From positions 1-64,000 of the forward strand of contig MENI01000123.1 in NCBI GenBank assembly GCA_001768195.1: a stretch of 64,000 nt of DNA. Direction: 5' to 3'. Below, one piece after another: positions 10,127 to 19,408 of this stretch; position 1 is the stretch's first letter; each line of letters begins with the position of its first letter. The position numbers were made by a program, and so were the translations under genes. A model generated the notes under the pieces. That model was not told the origin of the DNA, did not search any database, and worked only from the letters and a program-made list of their open reading frames with translations. The DNA is from Bacteroidetes bacterium GWA2_40_15. Its GTDB lineage: Bacteria > Bacteroidota > Bacteroidia > Bacteroidales > VadinHA17.

Positions 10127-10624
10127 TTTGATATATTTATATAAGGGTTGCGTTACAGGAAAGCGGATTGCATTACATACTGCCTATTAATTGAGTTTAA
10201 AAGAACACCCCAATCAGGAATCGTGAATAATTATAATGATACGAATCTGCTCCAAACTGTTTTTTTCTTATAATTCATCAGGTCTGTTTTTATAAAACAC
10301 CTCTATCGACCTTTGTATTTGATAAATCTCAATCATCTTATCGCGCACATGGGGAATATTGTATTCCGAACAGGAGAGAGAATAAATGGAATGATCCAAC
10401 ACAGCCATTTCACACCGCACTGCAAAAAAAAATTGAATATACCTGAGTATCATAATGGCTGGGAGTTCCCAAAGTATTGAAATTAAAGGTATTCAAGGTT
10501 TTTATCTTTAAATTTAAAGGAAATAGCAGAGCCTCAGTTTGTAACAATGGGATTGCATAAAGAAATTTGAAAATAAATGTAATTCCGATGAGTGTCAAAT
10601 ATAAAAAACAACCATCATGTTCTT
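10127..10624. other. Intergenic stretch with possible gene decay
   Basis: There are two short minus-strand frames, 10268-10453 and 10410-10598, neither with a known domain. The first ends in a charged helical stretch (HVRDKMIEIYQIQRSIEVF) that looks protein-like and could be the tail of a lost gene. The sequence is AT-rich and no RNA gene was seen. Confidence 0.35.
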
Positions 10625-11497
10625 TTAATGTCTCAACCCTCTAAACTGTTTCCGGTATTCAGAAGGAGTTATTCTGTTTGATTTCCTGAATTGTTTGTTG
10701 AAGTGGCTCAGGTTATTAAATCCACTATCCATGCATACCTGTAGTATACTAAGGTCCGGATCCATTAAAAGTTTGCAGGCAAATTCTGTTTTTATCCTAT
10801 TCAGGTATTCGAATACAGTTATCCCCATGTTCATTTTAAAAAACCGACATAATGATCCTTCGGCCATGTTAATAAGTGCTGCCAGCCTCTTCAAATCCAC
10901 TTCTTCACGGTAATTGTTCATTAAATATTCGTGTATAGTTGCAATTCTTTTATTAGTGGTCGTGAATCTCTTTTTAAGATATTTCTTGCTGGCCAAAGGT
11001 ATATTTGTATCACTTCTGCCTATTGTATTCATCAGCGAATAAAAATGAAGCATCCGCTCAAAGCTTTTCAAGTACGGTAACTGGAGCATGATTTCACTCA
11101 CTTCGTTGAGTGTATCCCCAATAATCTGGATTCCCCTTTCTGACAAATCCAAAGCTCTTTTCACATTGCTGAATTCAGGAAGACTTAATAACTGATCGGA
11201 TAAAACATTCAAATTAAACTGAAGGAAAACCATCTCAAGAGTACGTTTGGATGGCATCTGGCTTTCCTTTTCGGCTATCCAGACATGCGGGAGATTAGGA
11301 CCGATAAATGCCAGGTCGCCAGGTTGAAATTCTTCGATAGAATCTCCCACAATCCGTTTTCCCGAACCCTCAGTTATGAAGCTTATTTCAAAATTATTGT
11401 GATAATGCCAGGTGTTTTTCTCAAGATTATCCTGGAAAATACCTATATAAAACGATTCATCTTTTTTTTTAATTATTTTTTCAAATAAAGCTGTCAT
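10625..11497 (-). CDS. AraC-family transcriptional regulator with N-terminal cupin
   Basis: This is a DNA-binding regulator of 290 aa. The N-terminal half is a cupin-like sensor (WHYHNNFEISFITEG, then FQPGDLAFIGPNLPHVW, residues about 30-75). The C-terminal 100 residues carry the two AraC helix-turn-helix motifs: the first near LKRLAALINMAEGSLCRFF, the second ending in GFNNLSHFNKQFRKSNRITP followed by SEYRK. Cupin-AraC proteins usually control sugar-use genes and bind a small ligand. It is transcribed away from the C1 operon that starts at 11636, with 138 bases between, so it could control that operon, but no operator was identified. Confidence 0.9.
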   Translation of the reverse strand: MTALFEKIIKKKDESFYIGIFQDNLEKNTWHYHNNFEISFITEGSGKRIVGDSIEEFQPGDLAFIGPNLPHVWIAEKESQMPSKRTLEMVFLQFNLNVLSDQLLSLPEFSNVKRALDLSERGIQIIGDTLNEVSEIMLQLPYLKSFERMLHFYSLMNTIGRSDTNIPLASKKYLKKRFTTTNKRIATIHEYLMNNYREEVDLKRLAALINMAEGSLCRFFKMNMGITVFEYLNRIKTEFACKLLMDPDLSILQVCMDSGFNNLSHFNKQFRKSNRITPSEYRKQFRGLRH

Positions 11498-11635
11498 GAA
11501 GGTAATATTTGTACTAAAACTGAATATTATGTTAATATAGCATCAAATGTAGTAATAATTGATGTAGATTTCATGTAAAGCAGACTTTAATTTTACAGCA
11601 GTTATTTATTATGTACTAAATAAAGTCAATGACTT

Positions 11636-12304
11636 ATGAACGGATTGCTAGAAAAACTGATTGAAGCTGTGGAATTTGGCAAAGTGGATAAGAAATCCCC
11701 ATACCCTCCACAGTTAATGAATCATGATGGAGCAGATGAGCTGGCTAAAAAAGCTCTGGAGAAAGGCATAAGACCTGATGAGATTCTTGAAAATGCTCTC
11801 GTCCCCGCAATGTCAAAAGTCGGGGATAAATTCACCAGAAAAGAGATATATGTACCTCAGATGCTTATGGCAGCAAAAGCTATGAATGCCGCTATGATGC
11901 ATCTTAAGCCTTTTTTTCAATCTGGTCATACAAAAAGGAAAGGTAAATTTATAATAGGCACAGTGTCAGGTGATTTGCATGATATCGGAAAAAACCTGGT
12001 GGCAATGATGGTTGAAGGAGGAGGATGGGAAGTTATAGATCTGGGCGTTGATGTGGAAACAGAAAAATTTCTGAAGGTACTTGAGGAAAATCCCGGAGCA
12101 GTTGTTGCCTTGTCAGCCCTTCTTACAACCACAATGGAGAATATGAAGCAGACTGTAACCGCAATCAGGGATAAGCACAGGGAGTCGAAAATACTTGTTG
12201 GCGGAGCACCTGTAACTAAGGAATATTGTGAGAAGATCGGGGCTGATTTTTATTCACCCGATCCACAGGGAGCTGTTAACTATCTCAAGGCTCTCGTATC
12301 TTAG
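11636..12304 (+). CDS. Corrinoid (B12-binding) methyl carrier protein, copy 1
   Basis: This is the methyl carrier of a corrinoid-dependent methyl transfer system, cytoplasmic, 222 aa. An N-terminal four-helix cap (residues 1-95, with ENALVPAMSKVG and the MLMAAKAM segment) precedes a Rossmann B12 domain with the DxHxxG motif (DLHDIG, His115 being the lower cobalt ligand) and the later GGAPVT loop. The size and order match the MtaC/MttC/MtbC-type corrinoid proteins. It heads an operon with a methyl-H4folate methyltransferase 19 bases downstream. A near copy is at 62317-62985. The methyl donor is not shown by the sequence; no MtaB- or MttB-type substrate methyltransferase lies nearby. Confidence 0.93.
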   Translation: MNGLLEKLIEAVEFGKVDKKSPYPPQLMNHDGADELAKKALEKGIRPDEILENALVPAMSKVGDKFTRKEIYVPQMLMAAKAMNAAMMHLKPFFQSGHTKRKGKFIIGTVSGDLHDIGKNLVAMMVEGGGWEVIDLGVDVETEKFLKVLEENPGAVVALSALLTTTMENMKQTVTAIRDKHRESKILVGGAPVTKEYCEKIGADFYSPDPQGAVNYLKALVS

Positions 12305-12323
12305 GTTCTAATTAAACAAAGCT

Positions 12324-13154
12324 ATGAAGACTATACTGCGTGGGACATCCCGTGAGGTTGTTATTGATACCGGCGGACCTGTTGTCATTATCGGTGAGTG
12401 TATTAATCCCACACGTAGAAAGAAGCTGGTAACGACTTTGCAGGAAGGGAATTTTGATTATGTTCTTGAACTGGCAGAGAGTCAGATCAAAGCATTCGCT
12501 GAAGTGCTTGATGTGAATGTGGGATTTCCCGGCGTTGATGATGTGAAACTTCTTCCAGAAACAGTTCTTGCAATAAAAGCCAGGTTTGACATTCCTCTCT
12601 GTCTCGATTCTCCTAATCCAGGGGCAATTGAGGCGGCTCTAAAGGTAGCAGGTGGCAAATGCCTTATAAATTCGGTAAACGGGGAGGAGAAGTCAATGAG
12701 TGCGCTTATCCCTATTGCAAAAGAGTATGGTGCTGCAATTATAGCACTTGCAATGGATGACGAAGGTATTACCAGTGATCCTGAGAAGAGGCTAAAAGTT
12801 GCAGCGAAGATTCTTGAGAGGGCTGTAAAGGCAGGTATCAGAGAAGAAGATGTAATTGTCGATCCGCTTGCAATGGCTGTAAGTGCTGATCCGCGTGCAT
12901 GTCTTGTAACCCTTGAGACTATTAAACTTGTCCACCGGAAGCTTGGTCTCAATATTACGCAAGGTGCAAGTAATATCTCATTTGGTTTGCCTGAAAGAGA
13001 GGTGCTGAATGCCGTGCATATGACCCTTTCAATCCTTAACGGTCTTACATGCCCGATAGCAAATCCGGAAAAGATAGCTGTAACAGTCAGAGCTGCTGAC
13101 CTTATACTCGGGAGGGACGATTATGCCATCCGATATGTGGAAATCGCTCAGTAG
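12324..13154 (+). CDS. Methyltetrahydrofolate:corrinoid methyltransferase (pterin-binding TIM barrel), copy 1
   Basis: This enzyme moves a methyl group between methyl-H4folate and the cobalt of the adjacent corrinoid protein. It is a single pterin-binding (dihydropteroate synthase-like) domain of 276 aa. The folate-site elements are visible: IIGECINPT near residue 22, DVNVGFPGVDD around 66-76, CLDSPNP, CLINSVNGEE, DPLAM and GASNISFGLP. The length and motifs fit AcsE or MtgA rather than DHPS. It lies between the corrinoid protein and the MetV-MetF fusion, and its paralogue at 61467-62297 has the same neighbours. Direction (to or from folate) cannot be read from sequence. Confidence 0.93.
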   Translation: MKTILRGTSREVVIDTGGPVVIIGECINPTRRKKLVTTLQEGNFDYVLELAESQIKAFAEVLDVNVGFPGVDDVKLLPETVLAIKARFDIPLCLDSPNPGAIEAALKVAGGKCLINSVNGEEKSMSALIPIAKEYGAAIIALAMDDEGITSDPEKRLKVAAKILERAVKAGIREEDVIVDPLAMAVSADPRACLVTLETIKLVHRKLGLNITQGASNISFGLPEREVLNAVHMTLSILNGLTCPIANPEKIAVTVRAADLILGRDDYAIRYVEIAQ

Positions 13155-13195
13155 AGTCACTATTATTCATTTTTTATAAATTCTTCATTTTAAAT

Positions 13196-14638
13196 ATGTC
13201 TGGAATTAAACCTGCACGAAGATGGCAGCCGGCATTTTATCCTTTTAAACGGGAAAAGTTAAGCAGAAGAGTTTTAGCTAAAACAGAGCTCCTGGTAAAA
13301 GGCCCGCTGTTTGGTTGCAGGATGTGCGGCAACTGCCTCTTGCAGGAGACAGCATTCATCTGTCCCATGGAGTGTCCCAAGGGAATGAGGAACGGGCCAT
13401 GCGGAGGAGTTACTCCTGAAAATAATTGCTATATCGATGAAACAAGGAAATGCGTCTGGTATGCAATATATAAGCGTGCTTTGAAGACCGGCAGGCAGGA
13501 GATGCTTCTTGAAGTACTCCCTCCCCTCGACTGGGACAAGGCAGGGACCGAAACCTGGGGTGAAGTTGCGCGGCAGGTTAAAAAAGTTGGCACAGAGAAA
13601 TTTGTAAACAGCCTCTTCACGGTTGACAAGAAGAAAAAATCGGAGGTTTGGGATAGTGTATTCAGGACCATAAGACAACCAGACTGGTGGAAGGGTGATT
13701 CGGAATATCATCCTCCTTTGGATGCAGAGCCCGCATCGAGGCTCGCCAGAGAGCTGAAGGAGGGTAAGTTTGTAATTGCCACAGAGGTTACTCCTCCTCT
13801 GGGGGCATCGACAGGCAAGCTCACACGTGATATTGAGTCCGTAATGCCTTATGTTACAGCAATCAATTTTACCGATTCGTCTTCAGCGCGACCTAAAATG
13901 TCAAGCATCGCCTGCAGTTGTATTGCAATAAAACTGGGAGCTGAACCTGTTCTTCAGATCACTGCCAGGGATACCACCAGGAGTGGCTTACAGGGTGATA
14001 TTGTCGGTTTGAATGGCATGGGGATCTATAATGTGTTGTGTATCTCGGGTGACAGCCCCATAATCGGACCAACGCCTGTAAGTTCGATGAACTTTCCGGA
14101 TATTGATTCAGTTCAGATGCTATGGATCCTGAGGAGGATGAGAGATGAAGGAATCTATCTCGACGGAAGAAGGATGAAGGAGTCGCCGAAGCTCTTCCTT
14201 GGAGCTGCAACTTCGCCTTTTGCATCAGATCCTGAACTTCAGGCTATAAAGGATACCAAGAAGGTGAATGCCGGGGCTCAGTTCTTCCAGACCAATCTGA
14301 TATTTGAACCTGACAGGCTCGATCCATGGCTCGAACAGCTGTATAAACGAAATATCCTCGATAAGGTATATATCATGATAGGGATAGCTCCCCTCAAAGG
14401 ATACAAAGTTGCCGAATATCTTCACAGGAGGGTTCCGGGAGTGAGACTCCCGGAAAGCATTCTTAACCGTATGCAAAAAGCAGGTGAAGGGGCCCCGGAG
14501 GAGGGTGTTCAGATCACCCTGGAGCTTATTGAATCGATCAAAAAGAAGCAGGGCGTTAATGGAATCCATATCATGACCCTGGGCTGGGAATCAGTAGTTA
14601 AAAGGATTGTAAATGAGTCCGGCCTCCATCAGACATGA
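13196..14638 (+). CDS. Fused MetV-MetF-type methylenetetrahydrofolate reductase, copy 1
   Basis: This enzyme interconverts methylene- and methyl-H4folate. The N-terminal about 130 residues are the Cys-rich MTHFR C-terminal (MetV) domain seen in acetogens: CRMCGNC, CPMECPKGMRNGPCGG, then CYIDETRKC, enough cysteines for iron-sulfur clusters. The C-terminal about 290 residues are the MetF TIM barrel (FVIATEVTPPLGAS, ITARDTTRSGLQGD, LCISGDSP, GAQFFQTNLIFE). In acetogens MetV and MetF are separate subunits; here they are one 480-aa chain, which suggests a ferredoxin or partner-protein electron donor rather than the simple NADH type. It is in one operon with the corrinoid genes upstream; the paralogue is at 59986-61425. 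Confidence 0.93.
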   Translation: MSGIKPARRWQPAFYPFKREKLSRRVLAKTELLVKGPLFGCRMCGNCLLQETAFICPMECPKGMRNGPCGGVTPENNCYIDETRKCVWYAIYKRALKTGRQEMLLEVLPPLDWDKAGTETWGEVARQVKKVGTEKFVNSLFTVDKKKKSEVWDSVFRTIRQPDWWKGDSEYHPPLDAEPASRLARELKEGKFVIATEVTPPLGASTGKLTRDIESVMPYVTAINFTDSSSARPKMSSIACSCIAIKLGAEPVLQITARDTTRSGLQGDIVGLNGMGIYNVLCISGDSPIIGPTPVSSMNFPDIDSVQMLWILRRMRDEGIYLDGRRMKESPKLFLGAATSPFASDPELQAIKDTKKVNAGAQFFQTNLIFEPDRLDPWLEQLYKRNILDKVYIMIGIAPLKGYKVAEYLHRRVPGVRLPESILNRMQKAGEGAPEEGVQITLELIESIKKKQGVNGIHIMTLGWESVVKRIVNESGLHQT

Positions 14639-14701
14639 GATTAATTTCATTACTCAGAATTTGTTTGTAAAAAGCATTATTTATTAAATAAAATCAATCG
14701 A

Positions 14702-16372
14702 ATGAAGACAGATATTGAAATTGCACAAACTGCAAAGATAAGACCTATACAAGAAATTGCTGAAAAGCTTGGTATTAACCCTGACGAGTTGGAATTATAT
14801 GGTAAATATAAAGCAAAAATACCCTTATCACTGATTGATGAAGAACGTGTAAAAAATGCAAGGTTAATACTTGTCACAGCAATAACACCAACTCCTGCAG
14901 GTGAAGGAAAAACTACTACATCAATTGGGCTGGCACAAGCTCTTAATAAAATTGGGAAAAAAACAACCGTGGTCCTTCGTGAACCTTCTCTCGGTCCAGT
15001 CTTTGGCATAAAGGGAGGAGCAGCAGGCGGTGGATATTCACAGGTAATACCGATGGAGGATATTAATCTTCATTTTACCGGAGATATGTCTGCAGTCGAA
15101 AAGGCTAATAATTTGTTGGCGGCTCTCATTGATAACAATATTCAACTTAATGAGGGTAATCTGGGTATTGATTCCCGTACTATAGTTTGGAAAAGAGTTA
15201 TGGATATGAACGACAGATCACTTCGTAATATTAATATAGGGCTTGGTGGTACCAGTCAGGGAGTGCCCCGTGAGTCAGGCTTCAATATTACGGCGGCCTC
15301 TGAAGTAATGGCAACCCTTTGTATAGCTAAGGATTTGAACGATTTAAAGAAAAGGCTTGGAAATATCTTTGTTGGTTATACGTACATGGGAAAACCTGTT
15401 TTTGCCAGGGATTTAAAAGCAGAGGGAGCAATGACAGCTCTGCTCGCAGATGCAATTAAACCTAACCTGGTACAGACTCTTGAAGGCACTCCGGCCATAA
15501 TCCATGGAGGTCCTTTTGCCAATATAGCCCAGGGAACCAATTCTGTCATTGCAACAAAAATGGGACTAACTTTTAGTGACTACGTTGTTACTGAAGCTGG
15601 TTTTGCAAGTGAACTGGGAGCTGAAAAATTTTTCAATATCAAATCCCGGTTTGGTAATCTTAATACAGATGCAGTTGTAATAGTTGCAACAATACGTGCA
15701 CTAAAATATCATGGAGGCCTCAAACTTTCCGAAATGCATATTGAAGATTTGATTGCGCTTAAAAATGGATTTGAAAACCTGGATAAGCATATTGAAAACA
15801 TGAGATGTTATGGTTTCAATCCTGTGATTTCAATAAACAAATTCAGTACAGATACTGAAGCAGAAATTAAACTACTTAAGGAACATTGTAAATCGCAAAA
15901 AGTTCCTGTTGCTCTTAATGATTCCTGGTATCAGGGCGGAAATGGAGCTATCGAACTTGCTAATATTGTAGTTAGTGCAGTAAAAAATTGCCCGAATTGC
16001 CTAAAACCTCTTTACGATATGGATTGGTCATTTGAAAAGAAAATTGAGACTATAGCCACGAAAATGTACGGTGCAGATCATGTGGAATACTCAGTACTTG
16101 CGAAACAGCAACTTAAAAAGATAGAAGAACTATCACTGGGAAATTTGGCCGTATGCATAGCAAAAACCCAAAAATCTCTATCTGATAATGAACATAAAAA
16201 AGGTTGCCCCAGGGGATTTACTTTTAAGATCAGAGAAATTGAACTCTCTTCAGGTGCAGGATTTATTGTGCCAATTGCAGGAACCATAATGCGTATGCCA
16301 GGTCTTCCAACACACCCTTCCGCTGAAAAGATAGATGTTGACGGAAATGGTAAAATAACAGGTCTTTTCTAG
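14702..16372 (+). CDS. fhs: Formate-tetrahydrofolate ligase
   Basis: This ligase makes 10-formyl-H4folate from formate, H4folate and ATP, or runs in reverse. It is full length at 556 aa with the ATP loop TPTPAGEGKTT (residues about 62-72), LREPSLGPVFGIKGGAAGGG after it, HFTGD, and GGPFANIAQG. It lies 63 bases after the MetV-MetF gene and is probably in the same operon, completing formate to methyl-H4folate together with FolD, which is not in this window. The second cassette at 57-63 kb has no copy of this gene. Confidence 0.97.
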   Translation: MKTDIEIAQTAKIRPIQEIAEKLGINPDELELYGKYKAKIPLSLIDEERVKNARLILVTAITPTPAGEGKTTTSIGLAQALNKIGKKTTVVLREPSLGPVFGIKGGAAGGGYSQVIPMEDINLHFTGDMSAVEKANNLLAALIDNNIQLNEGNLGIDSRTIVWKRVMDMNDRSLRNINIGLGGTSQGVPRESGFNITAASEVMATLCIAKDLNDLKKRLGNIFVGYTYMGKPVFARDLKAEGAMTALLADAIKPNLVQTLEGTPAIIHGGPFANIAQGTNSVIATKMGLTFSDYVVTEAGFASELGAEKFFNIKSRFGNLNTDAVVIVATIRALKYHGGLKLSEMHIEDLIALKNGFENLDKHIENMRCYGFNPVISINKFSTDTEAEIKLLKEHCKSQKVPVALNDSWYQGGNGAIELANIVVSAVKNCPNCLKPLYDMDWSFEKKIETIATKMYGADHVEYSVLAKQQLKKIEELSLGNLAVCIAKTQKSLSDNEHKKGCPRGFTFKIREIELSSGAGFIVPIAGTIMRMPGLPTHPSAEKIDVDGNGKITGLF

Positions 16373-16462
16373 AATATTATTTTAGAAAAATTGGTTAGTA
16401 ATGCGAATTAGGGGTAGAAAATTAAATAATAAATGCATCAGCAATTCTAATAAGTTAATCAA

Positions 16463-16666
16463 ATGATGTTTAATAGACTATCTCATTTTCTATTTTGGTT
16501 AAGTTTTATTCTTTCACAGGTAAGAGGAAACCAGTCTTTTTTTGCGCAATCAACTAATCAAATGATCTGAGTGAGAAGTTTGCTTATTGAAATGGTGGAT
16601 TTTGAAAAACTGGTTCAAAGACCTGATCTCTTTTTCACTGAATCAATGGCAAGCAGTTATGACTGA
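16463..16666 (+). pseudogene. Relic of a GH172 (DUF2961)-type gene, N-terminus only
   Basis: A single reading frame starts with a signal peptide (MMFNRLSHFLFWLSFILS), meets a stop at 16568, continues in the same frame with LLIEMVDFEKLVQRPD and MASSYD, and stops again at 16664. The pattern of a leader followed by LLxEMVDxxxLxxxPxP and then ASSYD is the start of DUF2961/GH172 glycosidases. The rest of the enzyme is missing. A TTG-started frame at 16587-16808 overlaps it out of frame and has no recognised domain. The relic separates fhs from fdhD. Confidence 0.55.
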
Positions 16667-16901
16667 AAGAGTCATGAAGGATGTGATAGATGCAATCAAG
16701 ACTATTTGCGAACCATTAATAATTCAAAAAGACACAGTTTATCCAGGATTTGTTTTAGGTGCTGAAAACGAAATAAACAGTTTGTCTGATTTCAGTTCTC
16801 CGGAATGAAAAACTCAGCAGTATCAGATGAAAGTATTCATTTCAAGACCATAAAAAAACGTATGTTTGGTTATTCATTTTGCTAAAATAGAAAGATAAGT
16901 T

Positions 16902-17723
16902 ATGGCAACAAGAAATTATGAAGGTCAAAAATTCGATCTGGATGAGGCAAACATCACGTTTGATTTGCTTTCCGTTGAAGAGCCTCTGCAAATAAACATC
17001 AACAATAAACCCTTTACAATGATCATGCGAACACCCGGGAATGATGATCGCCTGGTGCGCGGACTACTTTATTCAGAAGGAGTTTTAATAGATATGAATT
17101 ACATGCCTGAAATATTGCTGAATAAGGAAAGCGAGAACACAATTGTAACTGTTGCAAATTTATCTGTTCCGGAAGCAAAACTAGGCGACGGGTATAAAAA
17201 CAGCCGAAGTTTATTGTCGGTATCATCCTGTGGAATTTGCGGACGAACTGAACTGGGAGACCAGTCTTTTGAGGGGAAAATTAATGAGGATCAAAAATTG
17301 GATTTATATGTCCTTCAGGAAACATTTCATAAAATGAATTCATTACAGCATTCATTTCGTCAATCGGGAGGAACACATGCTGCTGCGGCTTTTACAATTC
17401 ATGGCGAATTACTCAGCTTAATGGAAGATATTGGCAGGCATAATGCAGTTGACAAAGTTATTGGTGAGCTTATTCTATCCGAAAAAATTTGTCAGGCATC
17501 ATGCCTGACTGTTAGCGGACGCGTTTCATACGAAATAGTCATCAAATGTTTCAGTGCTGGCATTCCATTTCTGGCAGCCGTATCGGCGCCGAGCTCATTG
17601 GCGGTTGATTATGCCAAAGAATTGGGAATTACCTTGTTCGCCTTTTGCCGCGATAACAGAGCAACCTGCTATTCAAATCCGCAGCGTGTTAATATCAATA
17701 AACAACTTTTCAAAGCAAGCTAA
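16902..17723 (+). CDS. fdhD: Formate dehydrogenase accessory sulfurtransferase FdhD
   Basis: FdhD passes sulfur from a cysteine desulfurase to the molybdenum or tungsten bis-MGD cofactor, which makes formate dehydrogenase active. It has 273 aa with the conserved SCGICG pair of cysteines (Cys110 and Cys113), GGTHAAAAFT, and the EDIGRHNAVDKVIG block. It is 8 bases upstream of the fused NuoEF-type gene and clearly belongs to the formate dehydrogenase operon. Confidence 0.97.
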   Translation: MATRNYEGQKFDLDEANITFDLLSVEEPLQININNKPFTMIMRTPGNDDRLVRGLLYSEGVLIDMNYMPEILLNKESENTIVTVANLSVPEAKLGDGYKNSRSLLSVSSCGICGRTELGDQSFEGKINEDQKLDLYVLQETFHKMNSLQHSFRQSGGTHAAAAFTIHGELLSLMEDIGRHNAVDKVIGELILSEKICQASCLTVSGRVSYEIVIKCFSAGIPFLAAVSAPSSLAVDYAKELGITLFAFCRDNRATCYSNPQRVNINKQLFKAS

Positions 17724-17731
17724 GCCAATCT

Positions 17732-19396
17732 ATGTCCATTAATCTAAGTGAATTATCAGGAAGGAAAGGGCTAGAGAATAGCCTGTTTGATAAAATGGGG
17801 AAACTGTCTCAACCCACAGGAACTCCTGGTGTGGAGGAATTAAAAGACTTAGCTGATGAGTTTTTAATTGGTAGAGCCAACACATACGGAACAGCTACCT
17901 TTTATGATTTCCTGAAACCCGATAATAAAGGGAAGAAGGTATATATTTGTAATGGAACAGCCTGTAAATGTGCAGGGACCCAACAGAAAGTTGAGGCCGA
18001 ACTAGGAGAACATTTTAATGAGGATGAAATTGGTCACATGACCTGCCTCGGAAGATGCCATGAAAACAGTGCGTTTCAGTATAACGGAAAAAATTATTCA
18101 GGGAATTCCATCCATCAATTGGCGGATATTATCCCGAATACTATTGATCCGGAAAATGATTTAAGCCTGGATAGCTACCATGTAATAGTACACGGCAGAG
18201 AAATATTAACCGAAGCATTTACCAACATAAGAGAATATTATGCTCCTTTCATAAAAGCATTAAAAATGGATTCAGCGACTGTGCTTGAAGAAATAAAAAT
18301 TTCGAATATCAGAGGGCGCGGTGGGGCTGGTTTCCCTATGGGATTAAAATTGGAGTTTTGCCGAAAAGCGGAAAACGATACGAAATTTATTATCTGCAAT
18401 GCCGATGAAGGTGATCCGGGAGCCTATTCGGATCGCTATTTATTGGAAAAAAGACCTCATTCTGTCTTATTCGGGATGTTGATTTCTGCTTATGTAACAC
18501 ATGCAAGTCATGGTATTCTGTATATAAGGGCCGAATACCCTGAAGCGGCGATCCTTGTTCAGGAGGCGATTGATAGTCTTCGTTCCGAAGGGCTAATTGG
18601 GGAAAATATAGAGAATAGTGGATTAAATTTTGATTTCAAAATAATACGCGCGCAGGGATCTTACATCTGCGGTGAAGAAACTGCTTTAATTAATTCGATC
18701 GAAGGACAGCGTCCGGAAGTTCGGATCAGGCCACCATTTCCTGCTCACCAGGGATTATTCAACAAGCCAACAACGGTGAGTAATGTGGAAACCCTGGCAG
18801 CCTTACATTTTATCATAGAAAATGGTGGTGAAAACTGGAAAAGTATTGGAACAGAACGATCTTCAGGAACAAAACTCGTTAGTCTGGATAGCTTTTTTAA
18901 TCGTCCGGGAATTTATGAGGTAGAAATGGGGACTCCATTATCTGTGGTGGTAAACGTTTTGGGCGGCGGATTTAAGTCTAAAGTAAAAGCGCTTCAAATA
19001 GGGGGCCCATTAGGCGGCTTAGTTCCTGTTTCAGAAATTGATACACTTGCTATTGATTTTGAATCATTCTCGAATGCAGGATTTTTATTGGGTCATGCTT
19101 CCATCGTTTGTATTCCTGAAGATTTCCCTATTATGAATTTCATTGAGCACTTATTCGATTTTGCATCCTACGAAAGTTGTGGAAAGTGTTTTCCATGCAG
19201 GCTGGGCACCAAAAGAGCACATGAGCTTTCGGTAAAGGCAATCCGTTCAGATTATAAAATAGACAGGCTATTGTTTGATGATTTACTTAATACCTTGGAA
19301 CAAGGTTCCCTTTGTGCGCATGGTGGAGGAATTCCATTACCTGTTAGAAATGCCCTGCAATATTTTGAACCCGAATTGAGAGAATACTTCAACTAG
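17732..19396 (+). CDS. Formate dehydrogenase NAD-reducing subunit, fused NuoE-NuoF type (FdsG-FdsB fusion)
   Basis: This is the diaphorase part of a soluble NAD-linked formate dehydrogenase. The N-terminal about 140 residues are the thioredoxin-like [2Fe-2S] NuoE domain (Cys73, Cys78, Cys105, Cys109). The rest is the NuoF domain: FMN/NADH loop GRGGAGFP (194-201), ADEGDPGAYSDR, SYICGEETAL, and the [4Fe-4S] motif SCGKCFPCRLGT near the C-terminus with a later Cys (SLCAHGGG). In FdsABG enzymes the two domains are separate subunits; here they are fused at 554 aa. It is followed by the catalytic subunit 12 bases downstream. A bifurcating role with ferredoxin is possible but not shown. Confidence 0.93.
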   Translation: MSINLSELSGRKGLENSLFDKMGKLSQPTGTPGVEELKDLADEFLIGRANTYGTATFYDFLKPDNKGKKVYICNGTACKCAGTQQKVEAELGEHFNEDEIGHMTCLGRCHENSAFQYNGKNYSGNSIHQLADIIPNTIDPENDLSLDSYHVIVHGREILTEAFTNIREYYAPFIKALKMDSATVLEEIKISNIRGRGGAGFPMGLKLEFCRKAENDTKFIICNADEGDPGAYSDRYLLEKRPHSVLFGMLISAYVTHASHGILYIRAEYPEAAILVQEAIDSLRSEGLIGENIENSGLNFDFKIIRAQGSYICGEETALINSIEGQRPEVRIRPPFPAHQGLFNKPTTVSNVETLAALHFIIENGGENWKSIGTERSSGTKLVSLDSFFNRPGIYEVEMGTPLSVVVNVLGGGFKSKVKALQIGGPLGGLVPVSEIDTLAIDFESFSNAGFLLGHASIVCIPEDFPIMNFIEHLFDFASYESCGKCFPCRLGTKRAHELSVKAIRSDYKIDRLLFDDLLNTLEQGSLCAHGGGIPLPVRNALQYFEPELREYFN

Positions 19397-19408
19397 AAAC
19401 CGAAAAAG

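Noticed and set aside
11498..11635. Possible cobalamin riboswitch before the corrinoid operon
   Set aside because: No B12-box-like sequence or matching fold could be seen; the gap is only 138 bases.
12482..12952. Long minus-strand frame inside the methyltransferase gene, and a similar plus-strand frame in copy 2
   Set aside because: Both are mirror frames of well-conserved coding sequence, Ser/Ala-rich and without a family.
16587..16808. 73-codon TTG-started frame
   Set aside because: It overlaps the GH172 relic out of frame, has no known domain and no good start signal.
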